The notes under the pieces are model-generated. The model saw nothing but the letters and a program-made list of their open reading frames with translations, had not been told where the DNA came from and did no database searches. Source: Roseibium sp. (GTDB taxonomy: Bacteria; Pseudomonadota; Alphaproteobacteria; Rhizobiales; Stappiaceae). From it: a DNA stretch of 64,000 nucleotides. The stretch spans positions 372,001 to 436,000 of the forward strand of contig JAEPML010000003.1 of NCBI GenBank assembly GCA_017643925.1, given 5' to 3'. The translations under genes were made by a program, and so were the position numbers. Positions 36,529-46,451 of this stretch are shown in pieces. Position 1 is the stretch's first letter. Each line of letters opens with the position of its first letter.

Positions 36529-36598
36529 CTGTCCCTCTGCCAAAGTCACTCTCAAATCCTGTGGTCTTGATCGTCGCGGCCGTTACGCCTGTTTCGTA

Positions 36599-37096
36599 TC
36601 AAGGGTCGTCGTCAATATCCGGTTCCAGATAGAACCTGTTGAGCCAGGCGGCCACAAGGGCCGGTCGTTTTCCGCCTTCGATCTCGACGGTGGCCTCCCA
36701 GTTCACATCCAGTTCGCCGGGTTTGTTCTGCTGTACGTCTGAAAGAACGAAACGACCCCGCACGCGAGACCCTGTCTTCACCGGCAACAGAAACCTGACC
36801 TTGTCGAAGCCGTAGTTAATGCCCATGACCGCACCGATGATTTTCGGCTGCGCTTCCAGTCCCATCGCGGAGAGCAGTGAAAGCGTCAGAAATCCATGGG
36901 CAATGGTACCGCCAAAAGGGGTGTTGGCCGCCCTCGCCGGGTCGACGTGAATGAATTGATGATCGTTCGTGACATCGGCGAAGGCGTCGACTTGCGCCTG
37001 GTTTACCTCGACCCAGGAGGACACGCCGACCTCCCGGCCAAGCATCTCCTTGAGAGCCCCGACCGTTACCGAAGTTGTCGCCGACGCAGCCGTCAC
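36599..37096 (-). CDS. MaoC-like (R)-specific enoyl-CoA hydratase
   Basis: 165 residues, a single hot-dog domain. The hydratase motif 'DVTNDHQFIHVDPARAANTPFGGTIAHGFLTLSLL' carries the catalytic Asp and His. The start is a GTG at 37096 that overlaps the SDR stop (GTGA), with AGGAGG 8 nt upstream; an ATG at 37100 is out of frame. It would hydrate an enoyl-CoA from the dehydrogenase at 35293-36528 to a (3R)-hydroxyacyl-CoA. Confidence 0.93.
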   Translation of the reverse strand: MTAASATTSVTVGALKEMLGREVGVSSWVEVNQAQVDAFADVTNDHQFIHVDPARAANTPFGGTIAHGFLTLSLLSAMGLEAQPKIIGAVMGINYGFDKVRFLLPVKTGSRVRGRFVLSDVQQNKPGELDVNWEATVEIEGGKRPALVAAWLNRFYLEPDIDDDP

Positions 37097-37914
37097 TCAT
37101 AGGCCTCCTGAAAGAGGTCGGGCCCTGTTTCGACATTGATGCCGCCGCTGACCGGCAGGATGGCACCGGTGATATAGGCGCCGCCCTGACCGCAAAGAAA
37201 TTGCATGACACCGGCAATGTCTTCCGGCCGGCCGACCCGGCCAAGGGGGACCTGCGCACCGACACGCGCCCGGACGTCCTCGTCCGCGGTTGCAAACGCG
37301 GTCATCTTGCTGACGAACGGGCCCGGCGCCAAGGCATTGACCGTGATGCGCCGGTCGGCCAATTCCTTTGCCAGTATCCTTGTCAGGTGGTGCACGGCAG
37401 CCTTGGAGGCCGCGTAGCTGTAAGCCCGGTCACCGTGGGGCGTTTCCCCCATGACCGACCCGACATTGATCACCCGCGCAGGATCTTCGTCGCTGGCCGC
37501 GGTCTCAAGCAAGGGCAGCAATTCCTGCGTCAGGTGAAACAGGCCTGCCACGTTCAGACGCATGACGCGGTCCCAGGCCATATAGGGAAACTGGCCGAGC
37601 GGCATGCCCCAGCTGGTACCGGCATTGTTCATCAGGATATCGAGACGGTCCGCCCGGGCTCGGACGTCTCTACACAGCACCGCGATGCCCTCCTCGGTTC
37701 CGACATCGCCGCCAAACCCTTCCACCTGTCCGCGATAGCCAAGCGCGTTCAGGTCGTCAGCGGCTTGTGCACAGGCCTCGGCCTTCCGGCTGGCAATCAG
37801 CACCCTCGCACCCGCGGCACACAGGCCTTCAGCCGCCATGCGGCCAATCCCGGTCGCCCCTCCGGTCACCAGTGCCGTTTTTCCGGTCAGATCAAACAGG
37901 TTCTCGGGGGTCAT
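37093..37914 (-). CDS. Short-chain dehydrogenase/reductase
   Basis: 273 residues, Rossmann fold. The cofactor motif is 'TGGATGIGRMAAEGL' (TGxxxGIG), 'NNAG' follows, and the catalytic Ser and 'YSYAASKAA' (YxxxK) are present. The ATG at 37914 overlaps the ligase stop by 4 nt. Together with the MaoC hydratase it could oxidise or reduce the 3-hydroxyacyl-CoA intermediate. Substrate not determinable. Confidence 0.92.
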   Translation of the reverse strand: MTPENLFDLTGKTALVTGGATGIGRMAAEGLCAAGARVLIASRKAEACAQAADDLNALGYRGQVEGFGGDVGTEEGIAVLCRDVRARADRLDILMNNAGTSWGMPLGQFPYMAWDRVMRLNVAGLFHLTQELLPLLETAASDEDPARVINVGSVMGETPHGDRAYSYAASKAAVHHLTRILAKELADRRITVNALAPGPFVSKMTAFATADEDVRARVGAQVPLGRVGRPEDIAGVMQFLCGQGGAYITGAILPVSGGINVETGPDLFQEAYE

Positions 37915-39533
37915 TCCATATCCTCGGCATAGGTTTTCCTGAGTGTCAGCTTGGACACTTTCCCCGTCGCGGTCAGGGGCAACGCCTCCACGAAAACAAC
38001 ATCGTCTGGCAATTGCCACTTGGCGACCCGCACTGCCAAAAGGTCAATCAGCTCCTGTTTCCGGGGCTGGGCGTCGTCTCTTGCCTGCACAATCAGGAGC
38101 GGGCGTTCATCCCATTTCGGATCCGGCACGGCAATCACCGCACATCCGGCAACGCCCGGGTGGGACATGACGATGTTTTCAAGATCGAGCGAACTGATCC
38201 ATTCGCCTCCGGATTTGATGAGATCCTTCGATCTGTCCGTGATTTTCAGGAACCCGTCCGCATCGATTGCCGCAACATCCCCGGTGCAGAACCAGCCTTC
38301 CGCGTCGAAGACCTCTTTCGACGCCTCCGGGTTCTCGAAATAGCCTGAGGTGACGGTGTTTCCTCGCACATAGAGGTGGCCCGACACCTTGCCGTCGTGA
38401 GGCAACCTGTTGCCGGCATCATCAACGATTTTCATATCGACGCCAAAGACCCTGCGCCCCTGCGACTGTTTCCTGTCGAGCCGCTCTTCAAGAGGCAGTT
38501 GCTGCAGCTGAGGTGGCAAATTGCACTGCGTCCCGAGCGGGCTCATTTCGGTCATGCCCCAGGCATGGCAGACATTTATTCCCTTGGTCTCGAATGCCTC
38601 GATCAGGGACCGGGGCGCCGCCGAACCGCCGACGACGATGTCTCCAAAACCTTCGGGCAGTCGCCCGCGCTGGTTGATCTCGTTCATCAGGCCAAGCCAG
38701 ACCGTCGGCACGCCCCAGGCGGAAAAGACCTTTTCGCGATCCATGAGATCAAAGACGCTTTTCCCGTCGAGCGCGCCGCCCGGAAAGATCAGGCCCGCGC
38801 CTGACAATGGCGCCCCGTAGGGCAGGCCCCAGGCATTGACATGAAACAGTGGAACGACGGGCAGGATGCGCGTTCCTTCGCAAAGGGTCTTGGGAATGGT
38901 CACGCACATATTGAAGGCGTGCAGCACGGTCGAGCGATGGGTATAAAGCGTGCCCTTCGGATGCCCTGTGGTTCCGGACGTGTAACAAAGACCCGCTGCC
39001 TGGTCCTCCGGGAAGTCCGGCCAGTCTATGCTGTCCGTTTCCCCATCGAGGATCTCCTCATAGCACAGCACCCCGTCCAGTGTCGTTTCCGGCATGTGGG
39101 CCCTGTCCGTCAGGACCACGATACGCAAACCCTGCGGCAACTGTTCCCGGAGCTTCTCGATGATTGGCACGAAGGTCAGATCGACAAAGAGCAATCGATC
39201 ATCAGCGTGATTGACGATATAGATCATCTGCTCGGCTGACAGCCGGGGATTGATCGTGTGACACACCGCGCCAATCCCGGAGACACCATAATAGAGCTCG
39301 AAATGCCGATAACCGTTCCAGGCCAGCGTCGCGATGCGATCTCCTTCCTTCACGCCGAGCCGCCTCAGACCGTGGGCGAGCCGGGCGACCCGCTTCGACG
39401 TTTCAAGATAGGTGGTGCGATGGATGTCGCCTTCGGTCCGGACAGACACGATCTCGCCCGAGGGGTAGTTCTCCGCTGCGAACGTGATGAGATCCGCAAT
39501 TTTCAGCGGACGATGCATCATCAGTCCCTTCAT
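37911..39533 (-). CDS. Acyl-CoA synthetase (long-chain/medium-chain fatty acid:CoA ligase, AMP-forming)
   Basis: 540 residues, ANL superfamily. The AMP-binding signature is 'LCYTSGTTGHPKGTLYTHRS'. The other motifs are 'AWGMTEMSPLG', 'GWFCTGDVAAIDADGFLKITDRSKDLIKSGGEWISS' and the C-terminal catalytic Lys region 'LPLTATGKVSKLTLR'. I use the ATG at 39533 (MKGLMMHRPL), with GGGAGG 7 nt upstream. It is the first gene of a five-gene operon with overlapping junctions that activates and oxidises a fatty acid. Confidence 0.94.
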   Translation of the reverse strand: MKGLMMHRPLKIADLITFAAENYPSGEIVSVRTEGDIHRTTYLETSKRVARLAHGLRRLGVKEGDRIATLAWNGYRHFELYYGVSGIGAVCHTINPRLSAEQMIYIVNHADDRLLFVDLTFVPIIEKLREQLPQGLRIVVLTDRAHMPETTLDGVLCYEEILDGETDSIDWPDFPEDQAAGLCYTSGTTGHPKGTLYTHRSTVLHAFNMCVTIPKTLCEGTRILPVVPLFHVNAWGLPYGAPLSGAGLIFPGGALDGKSVFDLMDREKVFSAWGVPTVWLGLMNEINQRGRLPEGFGDIVVGGSAAPRSLIEAFETKGINVCHAWGMTEMSPLGTQCNLPPQLQQLPLEERLDRKQSQGRRVFGVDMKIVDDAGNRLPHDGKVSGHLYVRGNTVTSGYFENPEASKEVFDAEGWFCTGDVAAIDADGFLKITDRSKDLIKSGGEWISSLDLENIVMSHPGVAGCAVIAVPDPKWDERPLLIVQARDDAQPRKQELIDLLAVRVAKWQLPDDVVFVEALPLTATGKVSKLTLRKTYAEDME

Positions 39534-39715
39534 CTGTGTCCTCCCAAACACGGCCGCGTTTTCGCAGTCCTTTTAAAGGGTAAGGAGGAAACCTAGCGCG
39601 GCCTCACGCCCCTGGGAAGATCCAAAAACCGTGATTTCCTTTGACAGCACGCGCCGCATGCGCCAAACCCTCCCCGTTCCAAGACGATGCCGAATGAATT
39701 GACCGAGACCACCTC

Positions 39716-40663
39716 ATGACCCAGAAACTGGTCATTGCCGTTTGCACGGCACAGCGACCGAAAATGTTGCAGGCCTGTCTGGACAGCCTGGACAAGCTGA
39801 TCAGACCCGAAGGAACCGAACTGTCGGTGGTTGTTGTGGAAAACGATCCCGTCCCTCATTTCGTTGCAGTGGTGGCAGAACAGGCGCAAGCGCAGATATC
39901 GATCCCGGTTTTTTTCCATCACGAGAAACGGAAGGGTATTCCCTTTGCGCGCAATGCGGCATTGGAAGCCGCGCTCGATCAGGATCCAGACTGGGTTGCC
40001 TTGATCGACGACGATGAACGGGCCGAACCGGACTGGATCGAGAAGCTTCTTGCCGCCTGCAAGACCCACAACGCCGAGGTTGCCAACGGTCCTGTGCGGC
40101 GGATCTACGAAAAGCCCGCACCACATTGGTGGAAATCGCAACTTTTGAAACCACGACCGACGGGCACCGTGATCACCGAGGCACCCACGAATAACGTCCT
40201 CCTGAGCGCCCGCATCATCGCACCTGAAGGATTGGGACTGCGCTTTGATGAACGCCTGACATTCGGCAGTGAAGACATCGACTTCTTCCGTCGGACACAC
40301 GCTGCCGGGGCCAAGATGATCTGGGTCGACGACGCATTCGTCGAAGAGGACATCCCGGCCTCGCGCGTAAGCACTGGGCGGTTGCTCAGCAGGATGCACA
40401 TGGCGGCAACGTCGGGAGCATTCAACATCGTCTTGAGGGAAGGCAGGACAAAGGCTGCCATGCACTTCATTCCCAAAAGTGCCCGCCGCATGTTCTTCGG
40501 CGCACTCGCCACCTGCATCGGTTTTGTGCTGAAGCCCTTTGCGCAAAAGCGCGGTGAAAAGCTCTACTATTATGGCCTTATCCGCCTGATGAAGGGCTCC
40601 GGAAACCTGCGCGGTCTGTTCGGCCGGGCGCATAACTATTACGACGTCATCGATGGCCACTGA
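39716..40663 (+). CDS. Glycosyltransferase family 2 (ExoM/succinoglycan type)
   Basis: 315 residues. The GT-A core has 'VIAVCTAQRPKMLQACLDSLDKL', the nucleotide-binding block 'KGIPFARNAALEAAL', and a DDD metal-binding motif in 'VALIDDDERAEPDW'. The C-terminus is basic and amphipathic, possibly membrane-associated. It overlaps the next glycosyltransferase gene by 11 nt. It is the first gene of the glycan locus on this strand, divergent from the fatty-acid operon. Confidence 0.88.
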   Translation: MTQKLVIAVCTAQRPKMLQACLDSLDKLIRPEGTELSVVVVENDPVPHFVAVVAEQAQAQISIPVFFHHEKRKGIPFARNAALEAALDQDPDWVALIDDDERAEPDWIEKLLAACKTHNAEVANGPVRRIYEKPAPHWWKSQLLKPRPTGTVITEAPTNNVLLSARIIAPEGLGLRFDERLTFGSEDIDFFRRTHAAGAKMIWVDDAFVEEDIPASRVSTGRLLSRMHMAATSGAFNIVLREGRTKAAMHFIPKSARRMFFGALATCIGFVLKPFAQKRGEKLYYYGLIRLMKGSGNLRGLFGRAHNYYDVIDGH

Positions 40664-41711
40664 CCTGTCCGCACAACCGGGAAAGCTTGCGCACATCCAC
40701 CTGGGTGTCGACGGTGGCGCGGAGAAATTCTTCGTGCGCCTGTCGCGCGCGCTGGCCAAAAGAGGTGTTGAACAGGTCGCCTTCATCCGCAAGGACCGTC
40801 CCTGGCGCAACGAGCTGGCCGAACATTGCGACGTTCGGGAGATGACCTTCAGCCGGTCCCATATCAAGCGGCATGTCATTCGCTGGAACATTGCCCGCCA
40901 GATCCGGCAATTTGGTGCGGGCGTGACCATGGGCTGGATGAGCCCTGCCAGCAAATGGCTGCCGAAACCCGGACCCGACATGCGCACCTTTCTGCGTCTG
41001 GGGGATTGGCCGGACGGCTTTCATACCTATGGCAATGTTCAGGATCTGATCGGCAATACGCCCGAAATCATCCGGCAGGCGGTCGAGATGGGCTGGCCTG
41101 CAGACCGTGCGCATGTCATCAGCAATTTCGTGGACCCGCTGCCCGCGGATCTGCAACCGGTCAACAGGGCCGATTACAACACGCCGGAAGACGCGACGGT
41201 CCTGATCCATCTGGGCAGGTTTGTCCGGCGCAAACGCTTTGATCTCGCGATCGAAACCGTCGCCCGGCTGCCGCAGAATGTCCACGCCTGGTTGATCGGT
41301 GATGGCGATCTCATGGAAGACATGAAGGCCCTGGCAGCTGAACGCGGCGTGACCGACCGGGTTCATTTCCTTGGCTGGCAGCGTAACCCGTCACCGTTCC
41401 TGAAGGCCGCCGACATCCTGCTCTGCCCCACCGATGAAGAACCGCTCGGCAACATCGTGCTCGAAGGCTGGAACGCCGGCCTCCCCGTCATCGCCACCGC
41501 CTCCCCAGGCCCGAGCTGGCTGATAGAACACGGCAAGACAGGATTGTTGTCGCCATGCGGGGATGTGGAAGGACTGGTGGGGTCTGTAACAAATCTTCAG
41601 GAAACACCGGGCCTGCGCGCCGAACTCGTGGACGGAGGGCGGGCCTATCTGTCGAAAAACTACTCAGAGCAAGGCGTTCTGAATTCCTATGACCTTCTGT
41701 TAGGCAGTTGA
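40653..41711 (+). CDS. Glycosyltransferase family 4 (GT-B fold)
   Basis: 352 residues. The N-terminal acceptor domain begins 'GKLAHIHLGVDGGAEKFFVRLSRAL'. The C-terminal donor domain has 'VLIHLGRFVRRKRFDLAIETVA', 'AWLIGDGDLMEDMKALA' and the retaining-enzyme E-x7-E motif in 'PTDEEPLGNIVLEGWNAGLPVIAT'. It would add a sugar to a glycan acceptor at the inner membrane or in the cytoplasm. The end is 6 bp from the converging FkbM gene. Confidence 0.9.
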   Translation: MATDLSAQPGKLAHIHLGVDGGAEKFFVRLSRALAKRGVEQVAFIRKDRPWRNELAEHCDVREMTFSRSHIKRHVIRWNIARQIRQFGAGVTMGWMSPASKWLPKPGPDMRTFLRLGDWPDGFHTYGNVQDLIGNTPEIIRQAVEMGWPADRAHVISNFVDPLPADLQPVNRADYNTPEDATVLIHLGRFVRRKRFDLAIETVARLPQNVHAWLIGDGDLMEDMKALAAERGVTDRVHFLGWQRNPSPFLKAADILLCPTDEEPLGNIVLEGWNAGLPVIATASPGPSWLIEHGKTGLLSPCGDVEGLVGSVTNLQETPGLRAELVDGGRAYLSKNYSEQGVLNSYDLLLGS

Positions 41712-41717
41712 CCGTTT

Positions 41718-42425
41718 TCAGACGTCATTTCTTTGAAACATGTAGACCTTGCTGATCCGGTTCTTCAAGGAAAACCCTGTGTCTTTTAGATAGTCACACA
41801 GGTCGTCGATTTGCTCCGGGCCCACCACATGGGGGTGCATTTCAATCACCAGTTTGGAGACCCCGTCGAGGCTGCATCTGCGCAGCAATTCAATCTCGGC
41901 ACCCTCCACATCCATGACAATGGCGGTTGGCGCGAAGTCATCCATCACCTGTGAAATTCCGTCGGCCTCGACGCGGGTCGCGCTTCCCTGATTGCGATCA
42001 ATCAGCGAAGAGGACAAGACGCCTTCGGAAAAATAGAATTCAACTTCACCGGCTTCGACATCAAGAACCTTGTTTCTCAAATTCGGCCTCAGGCCGTTGA
42101 GTTGATAGTTCTTTTCGATAACGGCCTTCATGGCGGGGTTTGGCTCGTAGGACAGAATATTGTCCTGCCCACAGATCTTGGCACAGGCGATCCCAATGAA
42201 CCCGATGCCAGCGCCCACCTCCAATACGCGATCGCCGGGAACAAGAGCGGCGCGCACCAAAGACAGTTCCTGGCTCTCATAGCGGTTCTGATAGAGCTGC
42301 TTCTGAATGTCCTTTGGCACGTGATCGCGTTCAGTCGTCAGCCTGATACCGTTCAGGGTGATTGTTTTCGGCTGAAGCTGATGGCGGATCTTGTAAGCAA
42401 GACGGCGCGCGATTTGTCCAAGCAT
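41718..42425 (-). CDS. FkbM-family methyltransferase
   Basis: 235 residues. The SAM motif I is 'VLEVGAGIGFIGIACAKI', and the family motif 'AIVMDVEGAEIELLRRC' (DVEGxE) is present. FkbM proteins O-methylate sugars or polyketides. In this locus a glycan O-methylation is likely. The gene is on the strand opposite to its two left neighbours and is separated by 112 bp from the next minus-strand gene. Confidence 0.9.
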   Translation of the reverse strand: MLGQIARRLAYKIRHQLQPKTITLNGIRLTTERDHVPKDIQKQLYQNRYESQELSLVRAALVPGDRVLEVGAGIGFIGIACAKICGQDNILSYEPNPAMKAVIEKNYQLNGLRPNLRNKVLDVEAGEVEFYFSEGVLSSSLIDRNQGSATRVEADGISQVMDDFAPTAIVMDVEGAEIELLRRCSLDGVSKLVIEMHPHVVGPEQIDDLCDYLKDTGFSLKNRISKVYMFQRNDV

Positions 42426-42537
42426 TCGGTTGTGCTACCTGTCCACGAGAGCTGGTTTTACGTTGGTGGGCCATTGTGCTGGAACGCCCAGACGCGACCT
42501 AACACTTAGTCAGCATGAATGCCAAGCGGGTATTTGA

Positions 42538-43656
42538 TCAAGCCACGCGATCAATCCAGCGTCTCAGTGCATCACTTTCCCGCATCAAGCCGCATTCGAT
42601 GAGCGACTGAGAACCTGAAAACAGACTGCTGCCCTTATAGTGCATCCCGGTGTCCATCAGTCTTTCCATTTGAGACCGGTAATCCTGATAATGGCTCGCG
42701 CCGCCGGTGTGCTGCTTGCGGTCGATCGCCTCGGTCACCTTGCTTTGGAAGTCGTCCAGATACTTGAAATGCAACAAGGCTCCCCAATCGGGGGCAATGC
42801 TGATCCGCTTATCAATGCCATGAACCCCACCGGAGAACTTGTAGCCGGATTGCCATTTGATCAGCGGTATCTTGCTTTGAACTGCGGCAACGTCCGGCAG
42901 CGCGTCTTTTACGGCCTTGAACAGGATGTGGTCGATTTGTCGGCCCAGCGCACTTTCCGGCACGTTGGCAGACAATCCAAAAAACCTGGACAGCAGCACG
43001 CGGTCGAGCCTTGTCTGGTCTCGCTTGGCGTTTTGATGAAAGAGGCGCTCCCGCGTCCCGCCGAAGACGTGTCTTGGGGGAGACTTGTATCGCCTGCGAT
43101 GACTGCCTTTCAGCGGATTGAAGCGATATCCGGTGGAATCGAACCAGGGGCAGGCATCGAGAAAGCTTTCTCCGGACTTATAGGAAACCTCTCGCAGCGG
43201 TCCCTTGGGGTACATGTCGACCATCGGACAAAAGAGCGCTCGACAGGCAGCAGATTCCAGATATGCGACCAATTGATCGATCGAAAGATCGGGCCAGCCT
43301 GGATAGACGAACAATTCATCGACGTCTGGAAACAAGACCCAGCGCTCTTGCAGGTATCGCTCGCAGATCAGTTGCCGCCAAACCGACTTGTAGTCGCTAT
43401 AGGGCTGTGATGTTCGGATGATGCTGACATCCTGTTGCCGGGTCAGGAATTCGTAAGTTCCGTCAGTTGAATTGTTGTCGATGACAATGAAATGGCGAAC
43501 GCCAATTGCTCGGAAATGCTGTAAGAAATAGGGAAACCGCAAAACCTCGTTATAGGCCAGAATGACGGCGACGACGCCCTCTTGTGGGATGGTCAGGGAA
43601 TTGGCATCCGCAGTTCCGAACGCTTCCGTAAGCTGTTTGCCGACATCCTCAACCAC
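42538..43656 (-). CDS. Glycosyltransferase family 2/92-like protein
   Basis: 372 residues from a GTG at 43656 with GAGG 7 nt upstream. 'VVAVILAYNEVLRFPYFLQHFRAIGVRHFIVIDNNSTDGTYEFL' is the GT-A N-terminal block used by 'glycosyl transferase family 92 / DUF616-like' proteins, and 'VLFPDVDELFVYPG' is the DxD metal site. Later parts carry 'WFDSTGYRFNPLKGSHRRRYKSPPRHVFGGTRERLFH'-type basic segments. These proteins often occur with sulfotransferases, as here (9 nt from one). Confidence 0.85.
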   Translation of the reverse strand: MVEDVGKQLTEAFGTADANSLTIPQEGVVAVILAYNEVLRFPYFLQHFRAIGVRHFIVIDNNSTDGTYEFLTRQQDVSIIRTSQPYSDYKSVWRQLICERYLQERWVLFPDVDELFVYPGWPDLSIDQLVAYLESAACRALFCPMVDMYPKGPLREVSYKSGESFLDACPWFDSTGYRFNPLKGSHRRRYKSPPRHVFGGTRERLFHQNAKRDQTRLDRVLLSRFFGLSANVPESALGRQIDHILFKAVKDALPDVAAVQSKIPLIKWQSGYKFSGGVHGIDKRISIAPDWGALLHFKYLDDFQSKVTEAIDRKQHTGGASHYQDYRSQMERLMDTGMHYKGSSLFSGSQSLIECGLMRESDALRRWIDRVA

Positions 43657-43665
43657 TACGAAACC

Positions 43666-44415
43666 TCACGCGCCGTCTGCAGAGGAGAAAAGAGTGTTCC
43701 TCGTTGCCGGTGTGTCAAAATCGAAGCCGAACCTGTCGATATCGACACCGTACCAATCGGCGACAATCTGGATTGTCCGGGGAGTATAAAGGTCTCGATA
43801 GTCAGCGCTTGAGGCCTTGCTGACATTGCGGCGGTTCAGTTCGCCCTCAAAACCGAGATAGGTCTGGATTTCACGGCTGAGATGCTCCTGCCTGAGAAGA
43901 TCCACCGCGATTTCTCCCCGCTCATCAACCACATAATCTTGCTGCGGATACCACCCGGAGACGGCCCTGTGCCAGAAATAGGCCTCGTTGCCCCAAACGT
44001 GCCGTTCCTCAAGAAACGTTTCGAATGCATCCGGTGTGAAGGCGGGCTTCTGGGTGCCGTGGTCACGGGTCTGCAAAGAAAACTTGAACCTGGAAACGGT
44101 ACGCGACCAGGGATTTCGGACGATGGCAAAAGCACGTGTTGCCTTGCGAACGGACAGGTCGACATCCCTTAGCCTGGCATGCTCATAGCCCGGATTCCCG
44201 CCGGTCTTCGCCATGTGGTTCTTAAGTCCGTCCGCATACTTGCGGCTCTTCAGACGTCGCCGGTTGGCGATCACCAGCGTGCCATCCAGTTGTGCGGCTT
44301 CACGAATGGCCATGCCACCGTTTTTGGGAATATGGATGAAAAGCCGCTTCTTCGGCACCCATCCGAACAGAACCGGCGAGAACTTCAGAAAGTTTTTGAT
44401 CTGGTATTCGTCCAT
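43666..44415 (-). CDS. Sulfotransferase family protein
   Basis: 249 residues. The PAPS-binding 5'-phosphosulfate loop is 'LFIHIPKNGGMAIRE', and the 3'-phosphate-binding block is 'AFAIVRNPWSRTVSRFKF'. The size matches the small carbohydrate sulfotransferases of the Sulfotransfer_2 type. The ATG at 44415 is preferred to a TTG one codon upstream. It forms a two-gene unit with the GT92-like gene, which suggests a sulfated surface glycan. Confidence 0.88.
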   Translation of the reverse strand: MDEYQIKNFLKFSPVLFGWVPKKRLFIHIPKNGGMAIREAAQLDGTLVIANRRRLKSRKYADGLKNHMAKTGGNPGYEHARLRDVDLSVRKATRAFAIVRNPWSRTVSRFKFSLQTRDHGTQKPAFTPDAFETFLEERHVWGNEAYFWHRAVSGWYPQQDYVVDERGEIAVDLLRQEHLSREIQTYLGFEGELNRRNVSKASSADYRDLYTPRTIQIVADWYGVDIDRFGFDFDTPATRNTLFSSADGA

Positions 44416-44665
44416 CAAGACTTAACGTCCGTGTTCCGCTGCCACCAATTACTGAACTGCGCGGTGATTTCCCTTGTGGGGTTGCGCGTCGGGGGTGCCT
44501 TATCCGAATTAGCTGTGACTGTCCAACATTCACCGTAGTTCTCATGACTTCGGGATGCGCAAGCCATGTCGTTGACTAACGGCCGCGCCAAGTCTAATTA
44601 ACAGCGCGTTTCAAAAGCCCGGCCCTCCAGCGCGCGGTGCGAGACAGGACATTGGATCAGGAATT

Positions 44666-45535
44666 GTGAACAAGCCCAGAGTTTTAATTTTGTTCCCGAT
44701 CTATAATGGCGAACGAACCATGCTGGAGAGCCTCGAATGTATTGCCAATCAGGACTATCGGGACTTCAGGGCGATCATCGTTGACAATCAGTCGACGGAC
44801 GCGACTGCGGAAATCGCCAGATCCTTTTGCGAAAAAGACCCGCGTTTCGAGATTCTGACACAGGACAAACACCTGTCTGCAGTCGAAAATTTCATCTTTT
44901 GCATGAAATTCGGCGAGGCAAATTCGGACTATTTCTGCCTGCGCGCCTGTGACGACCTTTCCAGTTCAAACTTTCTGTCGAGCCTGGTCGAAGCGCTGAA
45001 CAACCATCCCGACAAGCTGCTCGCCGCTCCAACAGTAAAACGCAGGAAGGGTGATGAAACGCGCGTGCTGCGCCCGGATCCCTGTATTCTCGAATATCCG
45101 ACCTCTTTGACAAATGGCAACGTGCCCAGGAGCCTGGCCTATCCGTCGGAGTGGTGCTACGGCCTGGTCCGCGCGAATGGTGGTGCGGAGATCCTGTACC
45201 GACGCTGGAGCGAATATCCCCATGCCTGGTGCGTTGCCTCCTATGTCGTGGCAGAGTTTGTCATGAGAGATCTGGCCATCTGGGTTGAAAAGGCAGAATT
45301 TGTGTTCGTCGAAGGATCGGGATCTTTTGAAAAATACGGCGCAAAAACTTTTTTCGCTAAATTGCAGCAGCGACTGAACTATTCCCTTGGCTGCTTCAGG
45401 GTCATCCGAAAACTGCCGCCGATCAATCTTCAGACGAAGTTCAAACTGTTTCGGCGCTTGTGGCGCGATTCACGAATCAAGACCCGCTATGATCTGGAAG
45501 ACCATTTCCTGAAAGCGGTAAAAATTCGCAAGTAA
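44666..45535 (+). CDS. Glycosyltransferase family 2
   Basis: 289 residues from a GTG at 44666 (CAGGA about 5 nt upstream). 'VLILFPIYNGERTMLESLECIANQDY' and 'AIIVDNQSTDATAEIA' form the donor-binding start. The usual DxD site is changed to 'LRACDDLSSSNFL', where Asp-Asp remains. The C-terminus is rich in Arg and Lys. It faces away from the sulfotransferase gene and precedes the CDP-sugar genes by 146 bp. Confidence 0.85.
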   Translation: MNKPRVLILFPIYNGERTMLESLECIANQDYRDFRAIIVDNQSTDATAEIARSFCEKDPRFEILTQDKHLSAVENFIFCMKFGEANSDYFCLRACDDLSSSNFLSSLVEALNNHPDKLLAAPTVKRRKGDETRVLRPDPCILEYPTSLTNGNVPRSLAYPSEWCYGLVRANGGAEILYRRWSEYPHAWCVASYVVAEFVMRDLAIWVEKAEFVFVEGSGSFEKYGAKTFFAKLQQRLNYSLGCFRVIRKLPPINLQTKFKLFRRLWRDSRIKTRYDLEDHFLKAVKIRK

Positions 45536-45681
45536 GCGTCTTTCACCCAAGGCTTTGTCCAATGCTGTTTCCGGATCATTTGATGATCAGGCAACCTTCT
45601 GATACATGACTGTCAAATTCGTGCAAGCGCGCCTGTTGCCAGTGTCGATCCCTTTCCAGCCCGTCACAGTGTGTCCATCTC

Positions 45682-46446
45682 ATGAAAGCAGTAATCTTAG
45701 CCGGTGGATTGGGAACGCGGATCAGCGAGGAATCCCACCTCAAACCCAAGCCGATGATCGAAATCGGCGGGCGACCGATCCTGTGGCATATTATGAAGAT
45801 CTATGCGGCCAACGGGATCACCGACTTCGTCATATGCTGCGGCTATAAGGGCTATGTGATCAAGGAGTATTTCGCAAACTACTTCCTGCACATGTCCGAC
45901 GTGACCTTTCACATGGCCGAGAACCGCATGGAAGTGCATCGCCAGCAGGCCGAGCCCTGGAAAGTCACACTGGTGGACACCGGCGAAACGACCATGACCG
46001 GTGGACGCATCAGGCGGGTGGCGAACTATATCGACGACACGTTTTGCCTGACCTATGGCGACGGGGTTGCGGATGTGCGTATTGACAAGGTTGTCGAACA
46101 GCACAAGGCGAGCGGCCTTGAAGCAACCGTGACGGCCATCCAGCCTCCGGGTCGCTTTGGAGCACTCGAGATTGTGGACAATCGGGTCACCAGCTTCCTG
46201 GAAAAGCCGCAAGGCGACGGACAATGGATCAATGGCGGTTTTTTTGTTTGCGAACCCTCGGTGATCAGACGCATCGTGGGCGACGACACACCTTGGGAAA
46301 CCGAACCTTTGCAAAACCTTGCCAAAGACAACCAGCTGGGACTCTATCGGCATGAGGGCTTTTGGGCAGCCATGGACACGCTCCGCGAAAAGAACCAACT
46401 GGAGCAGCTGTGGCAATCAGGCAATGCGCCCTGGAAGATCTGGTAA
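45682..46446 (+). CDS. rfbF: Glucose-1-phosphate cytidylyltransferase
   Basis: 254 residues. '[29 protein letters not shown]' is the nucleotidyltransferase signature, and '[22 protein letters not shown]' with 'GYYxHxGFWxxMDT'-like end ('[23 protein letters not shown]') is specific to RfbF. It makes CDP-glucose from CTP and glucose 1-phosphate, the entry to CDP-6-deoxysugars. It is followed after 5 nt by the dehydratase gene. Confidence 0.95.
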   Translation: MKAVILAGGLGTRISEESHLKPKPMIEIGGRPILWHIMKIYAANGITDFVICCGYKGYVIKEYFANYFLHMSDVTFHMAENRMEVHRQQAEPWKVTLVDTGETTMTGGRIRRVANYIDDTFCLTYGDGVADVRIDKVVEQHKASGLEATVTAIQPPGRFGALEIVDNRVTSFLEKPQGDGQWINGGFFVCEPSVIRRIVGDDTPWETEPLQNLAKDNQLGLYRHEGFWAAMDTLREKNQLEQLWQSGNAPWKIW

Positions 46447-46451
46447 CGACC

